Made by a program: the position numbers and the translations under genes
DNA from: Skeletonema tropicum
Taxonomy: Eukaryota > Bacillariophyta > Thalassiosirophyceae > Thalassiosirales > Thalassiosiraceae
Length of the DNA: 64,000 bases
Reading direction: 5' to 3'
Assembly: GCA_037178625.1 (NCBI GenBank)
Contig: CM074130.1
Location: 496,001-560,000, forward strand
The notes under the pieces: model-generated
The model's database searches: none
Told to the model about the DNA's origin: nothing
Seen by the model: only the letters and a program-made list of their open reading frames with translations
In this document: in pieces, positions 44,691-54,050 of the stretch
How positions within the stretch are numbered: the stretch's first letter is position 1
How the letters are laid out: every line of letters starts with the position of its first letter

Positions 44691-46308
44691 AAGAGGATGC
44701 CAGTGACAAGTGGAAATAGTTAGTGAATGGTATCTGTATGTGAAGAAAGAGTTTACAAGAGACAGCGACAAAGTCTCACCTCTATATTCCTGCACCAAGC
44801 CAAGAGGATGTCAGTTGCACTCAGCTACAAAGAAGAAAGTCATAAAAGGAAGTACTTTAGCAAATGATGTTGGTTGCGAAAGAATCTTCAATGAGAGGCA
44901 GTGCGAAAGACTCACCTCTTTATTCCTGTGTCAAGCCAAGATAATGTCAGTTTCAGCTATGAAGAAGAACGTGATAAACGGAAGTAGTTAGTGAGTGATA
45001 TTAGAAATGAAAAATTTACTACATGCAGCACCAATGACTCACCTCTTTCTTCCTGTATCGAACCAAGAGTCAGATGCACTCAGCTCAACTTGAAGTACTG
45101 GCAGAGATGCGCAACTCCCACTTTTGACAACAATTGGACTGAAGAGACTCCAACGATGAGACGATTAATTGCATCTATGATGATTCTCTGCTTCAGAATT
45201 GCTACTCCCACCACAGTACAAACAACAAGAGCCATGTAGATGAGTAAAGATATCTGCGATGAAAACTGCACCTCTCTCCTCAGCTAAAGAGAACGATGAG
45301 AATTGAGGTACTGTCATGTCCGCACCACTTCCACAGTGGAGACATGCGACATCGAAAGCAACCAGCCAAAGAATGAGACTTGAAGTATGCAAGGGAAGTG
45401 CTGCTGCTCCCACCAATGCACGACTGAAGAGACTCGAACAGAAAGAGCCAAGTAGACGAGTAATGACATCTGGAGATGAACAATCGGCTTCCACAGTAGA
45501 GGTGTGTACTTCAATTGAATGCCATCGTCAGCCAGTGAGGAGGATGAGACTTGAGGTACTGTCAGGGACGTTCTCCTTCAGCAAAAGCACCTGGCAAGAT
45601 CCCAAGAGAGTCCGATGGCTCCCAAGAGGATGCCAGTGACAAGTGGAAATAGTTAGTGAATGGCATCTGTATGTGAAGAAAGAGTTTACAAGAGACAGCG
45701 ACAAAGTCTCACCTCTATATTCCTGCACCAAGCCAAGAGGATGTCAGTTGCACTCAGCTACAAAGAAGAAAGTCATAAAAGGAAGTACTTTAGCAAATGA
45801 TGTTGGTTGCGAAAGAATCTTCAATGAGAGGCAGTGCGACAGACTCACCTCTTTATTCCTGTGTAAAGCCAAGATAATGTCAGTTTCAGCTATGAAGAAG
45901 AACGTAAACGGAAGTAGTTAGTGAGAATGTTAGAAATCGAACCAAGAGTCAGATGCACTCAGCTCAACTTGAAGTACTGGCAGAGATGCGCAACTCCCAC
46001 TTGACAACAATTGGACTGAAGAGACTCCAACAGACAGAGTGTTCAGTTTAATGTCGTCTGCTAAATAGGAGAATGAGCTTGAGGTACTGTCGGTCAGGGA
46101 AGTGCTACTGCCACAAAAGCATACCTGGAGGAATCCGACAAGGTATGAGGTATGTGTCCGCGAAGAACAATCCCAATCCGCTTCCACAGTGGAGACATGC
46201 GACATCGAAAGCAACCAGCCAAAGAATGAGACTTGAAGTATGCAAGGGGAGTGCTGCTGCTCCCACCATTGCACGACTGAAGAGCAAGAGCCAAGTCGAC
46301 GAGTATAA
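44691..46308. repeat. 932-bp tandem duplication, second unit diverged
   Basis: Sequence from 44691 recurs from 45623. The first ~300 bp are almost identical, followed by shuffled and partly deleted segments sharing CTTCCACAGTGGAGACATG-type motifs. Confidence 0.8.
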
Positions 46309-47210
46309 GCATCCGCTTCCACAGTAGAGACATGTGCTATCGCAAGCCACCAGCCAAGGCAACTTGAGGTACTGCAAGGGAAGTGCTTCTGCTCCCACCA
46401 CCATACAACTGAGGAGACTCGAACAGCAAGAGCCAAGTAGACGAGTAATGACATGTATTTGAACAATCGGCTTCCACAGTAGAGGTGTGTACTTCAATTG
46501 AATGCCATCATCAGCCAGTGAGGGAGACGAGACTTGAGGTACTGAGCCATGTAAACGACAATTGCTTCAACATGGGCATCTGCTTCCACAGTAGTGACAT
46601 GTGCTATTGCAAGCCAACAGCCAAGGTAACGTGAGGAGGATGAGACTTGAGGTACTGTCAGGAACGTGCTCCTTCAACAAAAGCACCTCCGAAGAGAATC
46701 CGACGGCAAGAGCCAATTAAACGACAATTGTTGCTTCCACATGAGCATCCGCTTCCACAGTAGAGACATGTGCTATCACAAGCCACCAGCCAAGGCAACT
46801 TGAGGTACTGCAAGGGAAGTGCTTCTGCTCCCACCACCATACAACTGAGGAGACTCGAACAGCAAGAGCCAAGTAGACGAGTAATGACATGTATTTGAAC
46901 AATCGGCTTCCACAGTAGAGGTGTGTACTTCAATTGAATGCCATCATCAGCCAGTGAGGGAGACGAGACTTGAGGTACTGAGCCATGTAAACGACAATTG
47001 CTTCAACATGGGCATCTGCTTCCACAGTAGAGACATGTGCTATTGCAAGCCAACAGCCAAGGCAACATGAGGAGGATGAGACTTGAGGTACTGTCAGGAA
47101 CGTGCTCCTTCAACAAAAGCACCTCCGAAGAGAATCCGACGGCAAGAGCCAATTAAACGACAATTGTTGCTTCCACATGAGCATCCGCTTCCACAGTAGA
47201 GACATGTGCT
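46309..47210. repeat. 436-bp tandem repeat, two units plus a partial third
   Basis: Unit starts at 46309, 46745 and 47181 marked by GCATCCGCTTCCACAGTAGA. The period is not a multiple of three, so long open frames crossing it on the minus strand are probably chance. Confidence 0.85.
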
Positions 47211-47226
47211 ATCGCAATCCAATAGA

Positions 47227-47557
47227 GCAGCGTTGCGAGTGTGAGCCGAAGTGCTTCCAACAGCAAAATCATTGCATCCACCACAGCCAAATGAACCCTC
47301 TGCCTCTGCTTCCTCCTCCACCACCCCAGACACTTTGTCGGGCTCTATGCCAGCAGCGTTGTGAGTGTGAGCCGAAGTGCCACCAACAGCAAGATCATTG
47401 CATCCACCAGAGACAAATGCACCCTCTGCTTCCTCCTCCACCACCCCAGACACTTTGTCGGGCTCTATGCCAGCAGCGTTGCGAGTGTGAGCCGAAGTGC
47501 TTCCAACAGCAAAATCATTGCATCCACCACAGCCAAATGCACCCTCTGCCTCTGCTT
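47227..47557 (+). repeat. Three in-frame repeats of 42 and 40 codons, Cys/Gln/Pro-rich
   Basis: Repeat starts at 47227, 47353 and 47473 (spacing 126 and 120 bp, both multiples of three). Each plus-strand unit reads QRCECEPKCxQQQxHCIHxxQM followed by a Pro-rich linker. The minus strand is also open. It could be a fragment of a repetitive protein gene cut off by block B, but no start or full gene is visible. Confidence 0.5.
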
Positions 47558-48493
47558 CCTAAACAAAGTGATAATTTTTTCATATAACCGTCAGAAAATG
47601 TGGCTTATGTGAAACACGACCACGGCTATTTGAACCGTGACTGTAGTTTATTTGAAAGTGCTACTGCCAGCTTGATTGCACAGTATGAGCACCTCTACCA
47701 AAGAATCACCCTCAGATCATTCATCTCCTCCTCAACTCGAACTATCGACATGGCCGACGCTTCCACTAGAGAGACACAAGATGCCATAACAAACAAACCC
47801 GTCCGTATGGTAGCATAAATTTATAAATGACATAAGCGCTATGTCATGGCGCAGCTATCCGTCAAGTTTCATCACTGCAGCTATTGTATTAATTTCCATA
47901 ATATCAATAGAGCAGCGACTGCTCACACGTCAAATCTCTCGCTCCGTCGCTCACTCCCATACCACCTCTTCTATTACCCCCCATGTTTAATAACACCCAT
48001 ATTGGCAGTAACCACGCCTTCCTAATAATAATTAACGCCCCCCTATTTATTATTATCCTCATAACTACGCTACACACTCGGATATTTAAAGCCACACAAG
48101 GCAATAATATTTACATGTCCAACAATAAATACATATTAATTCACTTGAATTAATCCTTTAAATTAGCATTATTATTTATCATAGTTGCTTATTATTTAGT
48201 CGATACTATCGGCAACACAATTCTGTCATTATTCCTCTGCATATTCTTTTGAAGGGTAATAATACTACATTACATCAATGCATCCCCATCTGTGCGCAAT
48301 TATTTCATCATGTTGATGTCGGCTACCGATGCTTCTCAGGCGATGGCGGCGGATCAATAAAACCTTCACTGATCGATTGCGCTATGTATGACGTTGAAAA
48401 TATGCCGCCATACGTCTTATTGCTCCAAGTATTGGCCGAGAACGAGCCGGTGCCGCCGGGCAAGTTATTGTGATGACTTCGCTCCATTTTCTC
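47558..48493. repeat. Repeat block B, copy 2
   Basis: 936 bp matching 41712-42635. It is joined on the right to block C within two bases. Confidence 0.9.
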
Positions 48494-48494
48494 A

Positions 48495-48816
48495 AGTTAG
48501 TACACTTCGTCCGTGGTGCTGAAAGTTGCAACAAGTCCTGGTACAAAACCTACGTACAGCCTATATATGAATTCCAACGTAGGCCTACGTAGGAATTAAA
48601 ACCCTAACCCTAACTTGAGCATTGAAATTGGTTTTTGTCAGTCCAACAAGGGGTTGGCAGTCGGTGGTTTTGTACATGGACTGAAAATGTTTGGTGGTTG
48701 TTTTGGTGAAGGCCATTGTTGATGTGGTGGTACGAGGGATCCCAGATGGGTTTGAGGCTACTGCTAGCTAAATTGCACAGTCTTGGCCCTTTTTCCAAAC
48801 ATCCACTCTCATCTCC
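48495..48816. repeat. Repeat block C, copy 2
   Basis: 322 bp matching 37939-38260, including the CCCTAACCCTAAC motif near 48600. Confidence 0.9.
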
Positions 48817-49453
48817 TCTCAAGTTGAGAATTATCTGTCATAAGACCGTCAAACAGAGTCGGGATAATCTAAGCGAACATTCAGGCGGATACACGGATCT
48901 GAGCGAGATCGGTGGACTTGTGAGGAGGATCGTAGAGTACCAGGAAACGAAGGCAGTGTTGAGACGTCTAATTCTATCTTAAGCCGGACACGAAGCACTG
49001 AAGCTCTGCTGTTGTGCGTCCTACTCGACTATCGAAGTATTGATGTAGTACAGTGTGCCTTGAGGCAGCGGATGTATTCCAACGTAGTTATTATGAAATG
49101 GTGCGCGCGGCGATTTGTGACTGCATGTTGTGTGTGGTGTGTAGTGCGGCGCGGGCCCTCGGGGCCTGTTTTTTTTTTGCAATGTACCCGTCTATAAATT
49201 TGCTCTGCAATGCTTGTTTTTGTAACATAAATGTGTCATGATGTCAAAATTATTCTGTGGATTTCGTGTTGGATTTTTTTTTGCAATGTATCCGTCTATA
49301 AAGTTGCTCTGCAATGCTTGTTTAATAACATTCTTATAACAGAAACGTTTTATAGTACATACTCACTTACTTACTTAGAGCCGTTCCAAGCAAAATTGCA
49401 TCGTAGATGCATAAGATTTTGATAGCAGCTAACAAAAAAGTGCAGCGCGCTAG
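48817..49453. other. Spacer before the telomeric repeats
   Basis: No gene was seen. A ~65-bp sequence beginning TTTTTTTTGCAATGTA occurs twice (about 49164 and 49272). Confidence 0.4.
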
Positions 49454-49483
49454 TTAGGGTTAGGGTTAGGGTTAGGGTTAGGG
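49454..49483 (+). repeat. Telomere-type array, (TTAGGG)5
   Basis: Five exact TTAGGG units on the plus strand, ending at the base before the 3' end of the Penelope-like element. TTAGGG is the usual diatom telomere repeat. Confidence 0.97.
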
Positions 49484-49761
49484 AGCGAGCGAAGCGAGCG
49501 ACCTTACTTCTCTCTATAATCAATATATGAACCAATATCAGATAAAGTGGTATTACTATATTACCGAAGCGTGGATGACTATGCTTTCGAATTAACTTCT
49601 TCAGCGGATAGCAATAGTAATAGTGAGGATAGGCGGCTTTGTCGATGCAAAGTTGCGATTCATTTAGCTCTCCCTCGTTGACACGAGTTTTCTCCTTGAA
49701 TGGATACGTGTCTCTGTGGGGTCATTCCTCGTTATCTAAAATAGGTAAGTTTGTACAATTG

Positions 49762-49816
49762 CTTTCCCTCAGCAAGTGTAGCTGCCGGGTAGGCAGCGGA
49801 ACAAGCTGAGGGAAAG
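49762..49816 (-). ncRNA. 12-bp perfect stem with inner hairpin in the element 3' region
   Basis: CTTTCCCTCAGC (49762-49773) pairs perfectly with GCTGAGGGAAAG (49805-49816). Inside, GCTGCC (49781-49786) pairs with GGCAGC (49792-49797). It lies 11 bp beyond the RT stop codon, in the transcript 3' untranslated region, where retroelements often carry the RT recognition structure. Role inferred. Confidence 0.65.
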
Positions 49817-49827
49817 GAAGGGGAGGA

Positions 49828-51825
49828 CTACGATTCTGTTGTCCTCCCCAGGTAGGTACTTACCTCCTCACCTCTGTTTTGAAAGAGGGAGGTTTGAGAG
49901 ACAATATCTCCAATGTTTTTTGCTCTCTTATAGCATACTACCATCTTTTCGATTCCGATTGTGTCGCGTAGGGTGGTAGAAAGCTCCTCCTCATATATCT
50001 GTTGACAGGTTCGACTAGGGATGTAATGAGGGTGGAATCGACCGAGTTTCAAATAGATGTTTTTGTCATTATCTGAGGTGGTAGATTCTGAGATGGCTTG
50101 GGGCAGTGGAGGTGGGTTGCAGACTTTGTAGTTTGCATTTACGAACATTCGTTTCAGTTGGTCGAAGTCCCATCCTCTGTCGAGCAAGCGTTGGAAGAAT
50201 AGTCTTGCTACCTCGACATAGTCTTTTTTATCGGTGCACTGCCAATAGTATCTCTTGAGTTCGCCAAATATTACCCCTTTCATCGTGTTCCTCTGATGAG
50301 CAGAAGATGGCAGTAGGTAGAGGTAGAGGTTCATTGGCTTTTGGTATGTCTTAGTTGAGACAATACCTTCTGGCGAAATGGAAATGATTAAGTCTAAGAA
50401 GATTCCTTTGTCGGCAGGTTCTTCAACCTTCCAACGGAGGATTCCAAAGTCGTTGATGTCTTGCTTGAGGTCGTGAAAGCGCCTAAGGCTTCCAAGCCAT
50501 AGGACAGATAGGTCATCGACGAAACGTGCAAGGTCTTGGATTTCTTCCGAATAGCCAGGGAGGAGTCTAATTTTCTCATGCCAGCCATAGTAAAGGCCAG
50601 CGTACATGACTGCGACTGATGTACCCATCGCAGTGCCACATAGTTGTTTGAAAAAGCAGTCTCCAAATTGGGTAATGTTGTTCTTCATAATAAAGCTCAG
50701 AGCTTCCAGAATAAGTTTGATGTCCGGGAAGTCGTCTGGAAGTTGGTTGTTTTCTTTCAGATGGTTGAGCCATACTCCGATGATTTCGATGCCATGATTG
50801 ATAGTTATATTGTCGTACATGGCGGTAGCATCAGCAGTAATAATCTTCGTCCCTGCTGGCCATTGTTTGTTAGTCAGTCGGGCGTGATATTCTTTGCTGT
50901 CTTTGATGTTCGACGGAATAAATTGAACAAGTTTTTGCAACTCGTAGTCTAGCCACTTGCTAATACTCTCAGGTCCAGTTCCACATTTAGCGTTAACTGG
51001 TCGGAGGGCGGTAGGTGTTTTATGGACTTTTGCGGTTGCTCTGAATCTTCCTTGCCTGCTACCAGCGGCTTCATAGCACTTGTTGATGTAAATCTTGATG
51101 TGCTCTGGGATCGCTGCTGAGTTCTTGATACTGCCTACTTTATATGCCATCAAATTGAGTTGCCTCCGAAGTGCAATTCGATTGAGGTACTCATATTGGC
51201 TCTCCTTCCCAAGGAAAGCTTTGAGGCACCATCGAATGTATACAGAACGTTCGATAATGACAGGCCCTAAATTTTTGTCTGCGAAGATAATGATCAGATT
51301 GGGGTTGTTCTTGAGGCTATATAGTACTGAGAACTCTTGTTTAGAAAGATTCGGTTGAGACCATTTACTGGCGAATTTGGCGTGCTCTTGTCTAAGTCGA
51401 TCTGAGAAACGTTTGATGCCTGCTTCCACTTCTGCATTAGCTAGGGGTGGGTCGTATCGTTCTTCTCGACTTTTCTTAAAATGTAACTTAGGGATATATG
51501 GATGTTGCGGTTTGGTTGGATCATCTACATGAATATTCTTCCAGTAGTTTCGATTTCTGATATCCCATCCAAAGTCACCGATGATCTCTTCGATGTTATT
51601 AGTTGGATATGGTGCGAGGATGCCGAAGTTAAGTCCTCTGCCCAGCACCTTTCTAGTTCCGATAGGGAGTTTGGTTGTTGGTTTACACAGATTGTGAAGA
51701 GTGAGATTCTTTGCCGGATTTAGCGCATGTTCCAATGGTAGATGTTCCAGATAATTGATAAGATTTGTGTGTGGTGGGAGCGATGGATCTGCTAGGAAGC
51801 CGTCTCTTCTATGGATATTATGCAT
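49828..51825 (-). CDS. Penelope-like reverse transcriptase (ORF2)
   Basis: 665 aa from the first ATG. Penelope-type features: FADKNLGPVIIERSVYI (residues 181-197, the DKN motif) and ATAKVHKTPTALRPV. Motif A is ITADATAMYDNI with D332 and D338. Motif B is QLCGTAMGTSVAV (394-406). Motif C is RFVDDLSVLW with D437/D438, and a thumb region with KRAKNIGD follows. The protein ends without GIY-YIG, so it belongs with the endonuclease-deficient clades. The frame is open upstream to 52212, overlapping ORF1 by ~325 bp in the -1 frame. That upstream part translates to basic, protein-like sequence (ELRYTASRDRYYNNLAQQK), so the ATG may not be the real start. All catalytic residues are present. Confidence 0.92.
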   Translation of the reverse strand: MHNIHRRDGFLADPSLPPHTNLINYLEHLPLEHALNPAKNLTLHNLCKPTTKLPIGTRKVLGRGLNFGILAPYPTNNIEEIIGDFGWDIRNRNYWKNIHVDDPTKPQHPYIPKLHFKKSREERYDPPLANAEVEAGIKRFSDRLRQEHAKFASKWSQPNLSKQEFSVLYSLKNNPNLIIIFADKNLGPVIIERSVYIRWCLKAFLGKESQYEYLNRIALRRQLNLMAYKVGSIKNSAAIPEHIKIYINKCYEAAGSRQGRFRATAKVHKTPTALRPVNAKCGTGPESISKWLDYELQKLVQFIPSNIKDSKEYHARLTNKQWPAGTKIITADATAMYDNITINHGIEIIGVWLNHLKENNQLPDDFPDIKLILEALSFIMKNNITQFGDCFFKQLCGTAMGTSVAVMYAGLYYGWHEKIRLLPGYSEEIQDLARFVDDLSVLWLGSLRRFHDLKQDINDFGILRWKVEEPADKGIFLDLIISISPEGIVSTKTYQKPMNLYLYLLPSSAHQRNTMKGVIFGELKRYYWQCTDKKDYVEVARLFFQRLLDRGWDFDQLKRMFVNANYKVCNPPPLPQAISESTTSDNDKNIYLKLGRFHPHYIPSRTCQQIYEEELSTTLRDTIGIEKMVVCYKRAKNIGDIVSQTSLFQNRGEEVSTYLGRTTES

Positions 51826-51887
51826 TATGATGTCAAGTTTTTGTTGGGCTAGGTTATTGTAATATCGGTCTCTTGAGGCAGTATATC

Positions 51888-53300
51888 TTAGTTCCTTCTG
51901 CCTCCTCTTCCTCTCCCTCTGCCGCCTCCTCCTCGATGGTTTCTTCCTCTTCCACTTCCTCTTCCCCTTCCCCTTCCTGCATGGGAGTTGGGGTTGTTGT
52001 TGTTGTTGGAGGATGATTCGGCATTCTTCTGCTGCTGCGAATTTGATTGCTGTCCTTGTTTCTTCGAATTCTTCTTCGATTTGTTTCTTTTGGACTGACC
52101 ATTGTTTGTGGGCTTTGTATCCTGGGACGTTTTGGATTTGCCCGAAGATTTTTTTCGGCTTTCTTTCCTCCGTGCACTTTTCTGTTCTTCCGATTTCAGA
52201 TTCTTCGCTACTCTAACAGTGAGCGTGTCAGCAAGCTCTTCAACAAGCTTTTCAGGGTTATCCTTGAGATCTTCAAGGTTCAGGGTGACTTGACGGTTGG
52301 CTTCCTCTTGCTTTTTTGACTTGGAACGAATTACAGCGTCTTTGTTAACGATTCGATGGATCTCTGCCTGTCTATACTCCTCCCAGAAAGGGAGGGTCAT
52401 GAGGGGCCAGAGTTCAGTAAGCACGTTCTTGGTCTTAGTGATAACTGTTTTGCAGACTTCGTTATTAGTGAGGGGATTCACTTCTGCTTCCTCCATCGTA
52501 GCATCGGCTGTATCGGGAGGGGGTTGGGTCAGGGGAGGTTCCTCCTCCGTCCCACCAGCTGTATTTGTGGGAGGTGGTTCGTCCTCCTTAGGCACGGGGA
52601 CGTGGTGGAGGTCAGCGTAGGCGGCAGCAAAGGCTTCAGCTGATTTGAACTGGTATTTTGCAGCATCTTCATCCATCATATTGGTGGCAATGTATTCCAT
52701 CGCCGCAGTATTTCCCAATTGTACATCAGTAATGTCGGCGGGGACGCATTTCAATTCAAGTAGTTCAACTCTCACACGTTCATTATTAGCTATGTCAATA
52801 GCTAGCTCATGAATTGCAGTAAGTTGGAGTGTCTTATGTTCTTCCTTACACAACTCTAGGATCCGACTAGCTGTCTTGCGGATGAGATCGGACTTATCTT
52901 CCTCAAGCTTAGCCAGTACTTTATCATCGTCCTCTTGGATTTGTTTTATCTCCTTGTCATCTTGAAATCGCTTTGGGGCGGTGATTGGACAGTGTTTGCG
53001 CTTATCAACTTTTGCTGATTTCACAATTATATGTGCACCATCATGATCTTGAGCGGAGATCTTGTTGAGTGCCAGCTGTCTCTGTAGCATTTCTGCAAAA
53101 GACTGCTGCATCGCATTTGCGTTTTTTGCGATGTTCGTTATAACTTTATCTGGTAGCGACAACTTTGCCATTTTAGAGTCAAGCTTGCTGCTTGCTTCAC
53201 TCTTGGGAGTAGTGTTGTTATCTCCATCAACAGGATTAGACGGAGAGTCATTACTTGTACGAGATCGCTTGGAGGACGATCTGTGATGTGTTTTAGCCAT
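51888..53300 (-). CDS. Retroelement ORF1, RGG-tailed nucleic-acid-binding protein
   Basis: 470 aa. Residues 1-65 are Ser/Asp-rich; ~65-330 are helical and charged (AQDHDGAHIIVKSAKVDKRK; ILELCKEEHKTLQLTAIHEL) with a Pro/Glu-rich linker around 230-270. Residues ~375-445 are Lys/Ser/Gln/Asn-rich. The end is a clear RGG box (GRGRGRGSGRGRNHRGGGG), typical of RNA binding. By position it is the ORF1/Gag-like partner of the RT. No zinc knuckle is visible. The ATG at 53300 is only 36 bp from the unit boundary, so its leader comes from the upstream tandem copy. Confidence 0.8.
   Translation of the reverse strand: MAKTHHRSSSKRSRTSNDSPSNPVDGDNNTTPKSEASSKLDSKMAKLSLPDKVITNIAKNANAMQQSFAEMLQRQLALNKISAQDHDGAHIIVKSAKVDKRKHCPITAPKRFQDDKEIKQIQEDDDKVLAKLEEDKSDLIRKTASRILELCKEEHKTLQLTAIHELAIDIANNERVRVELLELKCVPADITDVQLGNTAAMEYIATNMMDEDAAKYQFKSAEAFAAAYADLHHVPVPKEDEPPPTNTAGGTEEEPPLTQPPPDTADATMEEAEVNPLTNNEVCKTVITKTKNVLTELWPLMTLPFWEEYRQAEIHRIVNKDAVIRSKSKKQEEANRQVTLNLEDLKDNPEKLVEELADTLTVRVAKNLKSEEQKSARRKESRKKSSGKSKTSQDTKPTNNGQSKRNKSKKNSKKQGQQSNSQQQKNAESSSNNNNNPNSHAGRGRGRGSGRGRNHRGGGGRGRGRGGRRN
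52149..52155 (-). promoter_or_regulatory. Candidate -1 ribosomal frameshift heptamer A-AAA-AAA
   Basis: On the minus strand, ORF1 codons CGA AAA AAA TCT place a slippery A AAA AAA exactly in the X XXY YYZ register. Slipping back one base enters the open RT frame, which extends from 52212. It lies about 330 bp before the first RT ATG. A downstream pseudoknot was not modelled. Confidence 0.45.
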
Positions 53301-53336
53301 GTCGCGGGATCAGTGATATTTACGTGTTCAACCGGG

Positions 53337-53550
53337 AGCGAGCGAAGCGAGCGACCTTACTTCTCTCTATAATCAATATATGAACCAATATCAGATAAAG
53401 TGGTATTACTATATTACCGAAGCGTGGATGACTACGCTTTCGAATTAACTTCTTCAGCGGATAGCAATAGTAATAGTGAGGATAGGCGGCTTTGTCGATG
53501 CAAAGTTGCGAGTCATTTAGCTCTCCCTCGTTGACACGAGTTTTCTCCTT
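53337..53550 (-). mobile_element. Second tandem copy of the element, 3' end only, cut by the gap
   Basis: 214 bp repeat 49484-49697 with two visible substitutions, at a spacing of 3853 bp. It begins with the same AGCGAGCGAAGCGAGCGACC end and runs into the gap. It serves as the upstream pseudo-LTR for the complete copy. Confidence 0.92.
53405..53474 (-). ncRNA. Candidate hammerhead ribozyme in the pseudo-LTR
   Basis: Read on the minus strand, the core CTGAAGA fits CUGANGA and is followed after nine bases by GAAA. Stem III is GCGT..ACGC with the A15.1-U16.1 pair. Stem I is CCG/CGG, then an internal loop, then eight perfect pairs (ATTACTAT at 53467-53474 on the complement with 53405-53412). This is the type I layout with open outer end. 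Cleavage would fall between 53420 and 53419. Stem II (AGTTAATTC) pairs poorly, so activity is uncertain. The equivalent at 49552-49621 has an A-C mismatch in stem III. Confidence 0.5.
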
Positions 53551-54050
53551 NNNNNNNNNNNNNNNNNNNNNNNNNNNNNNNNNNNNNNNNNNNNNNNNNN
53601 NNNNNNNNNNNNNNNNNNNNNNNNNNNNNNNNNNNNNNNNNNNNNNNNNNNNNNNNNNNNNNNNNNNNNNNNNNNNNNNNNNNNNNNNNNNNNNNNNNNN
53701 NNNNNNNNNNNNNNNNNNNNNNNNNNNNNNNNNNNNNNNNNNNNNNNNNNNNNNNNNNNNNNNNNNNNNNNNNNNNNNNNNNNNNNNNNNNNNNNNNNNN
53801 NNNNNNNNNNNNNNNNNNNNNNNNNNNNNNNNNNNNNNNNNNNNNNNNNNNNNNNNNNNNNNNNNNNNNNNNNNNNNNNNNNNNNNNNNNNNNNNNNNNN
53901 NNNNNNNNNNNNNNNNNNNNNNNNNNNNNNNNNNNNNNNNNNNNNNNNNNNNNNNNNNNNNNNNNNNNNNNNNNNNNNNNNNNNNNNNNNNNNNNNNNNN
54001 NNNNNNNNNNNNNNNNNNNNNNNNNNNNNNNNNNNNNNNNNNNNNNNNNN
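53551..54050. other. Assembly gap, 500 N
   Basis: Exactly 500 undetermined bases inside a tandem retroelement, which probably collapsed in assembly. Confidence 0.98.

Larger units (their letters stand above)
49484..53336 (-). mobile_element. Endonuclease-deficient Penelope-like retroelement, 3853 bp
   Basis: The unit runs from the end of (TTAGGG)5 to where its own 3' sequence begins again at 53337, so it is one full length in a head-to-tail series. Going 5' to 3' on the minus strand it holds ORF1 (53300-51888), the reverse-transcriptase ORF (to 49828) and a ~345-bp 3' region with a strong hairpin. No GIY-YIG endonuclease is encoded. On the G-rich strand the order is telomere repeat, then element 3' end, then antisense element. 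That is the order expected if reverse transcription were primed by the telomeric 3' end, as known for Athena/Coprina-type elements. Confidence 0.9.

Noticed and set aside
46105..46497. Repeated Trp/Ser-rich minus-strand frames in the tandem arrays
   Set aside because: The 436-bp period is not a multiple of three, so the frames are not kept from unit to unit.
49454..49483. True chromosome end
   Set aside because: Only five telomeric units, with more than 14 kb of assembled sequence, including genes, to the right; it is an interstitial array tied to the retroelement.
51854..52177. 107-aa third-frame open frame in the ORF1/RT overlap
   Set aside because: Neither the ORF1 nor the RT frame; its acidic repeats mirror the RGG-coding repeats.
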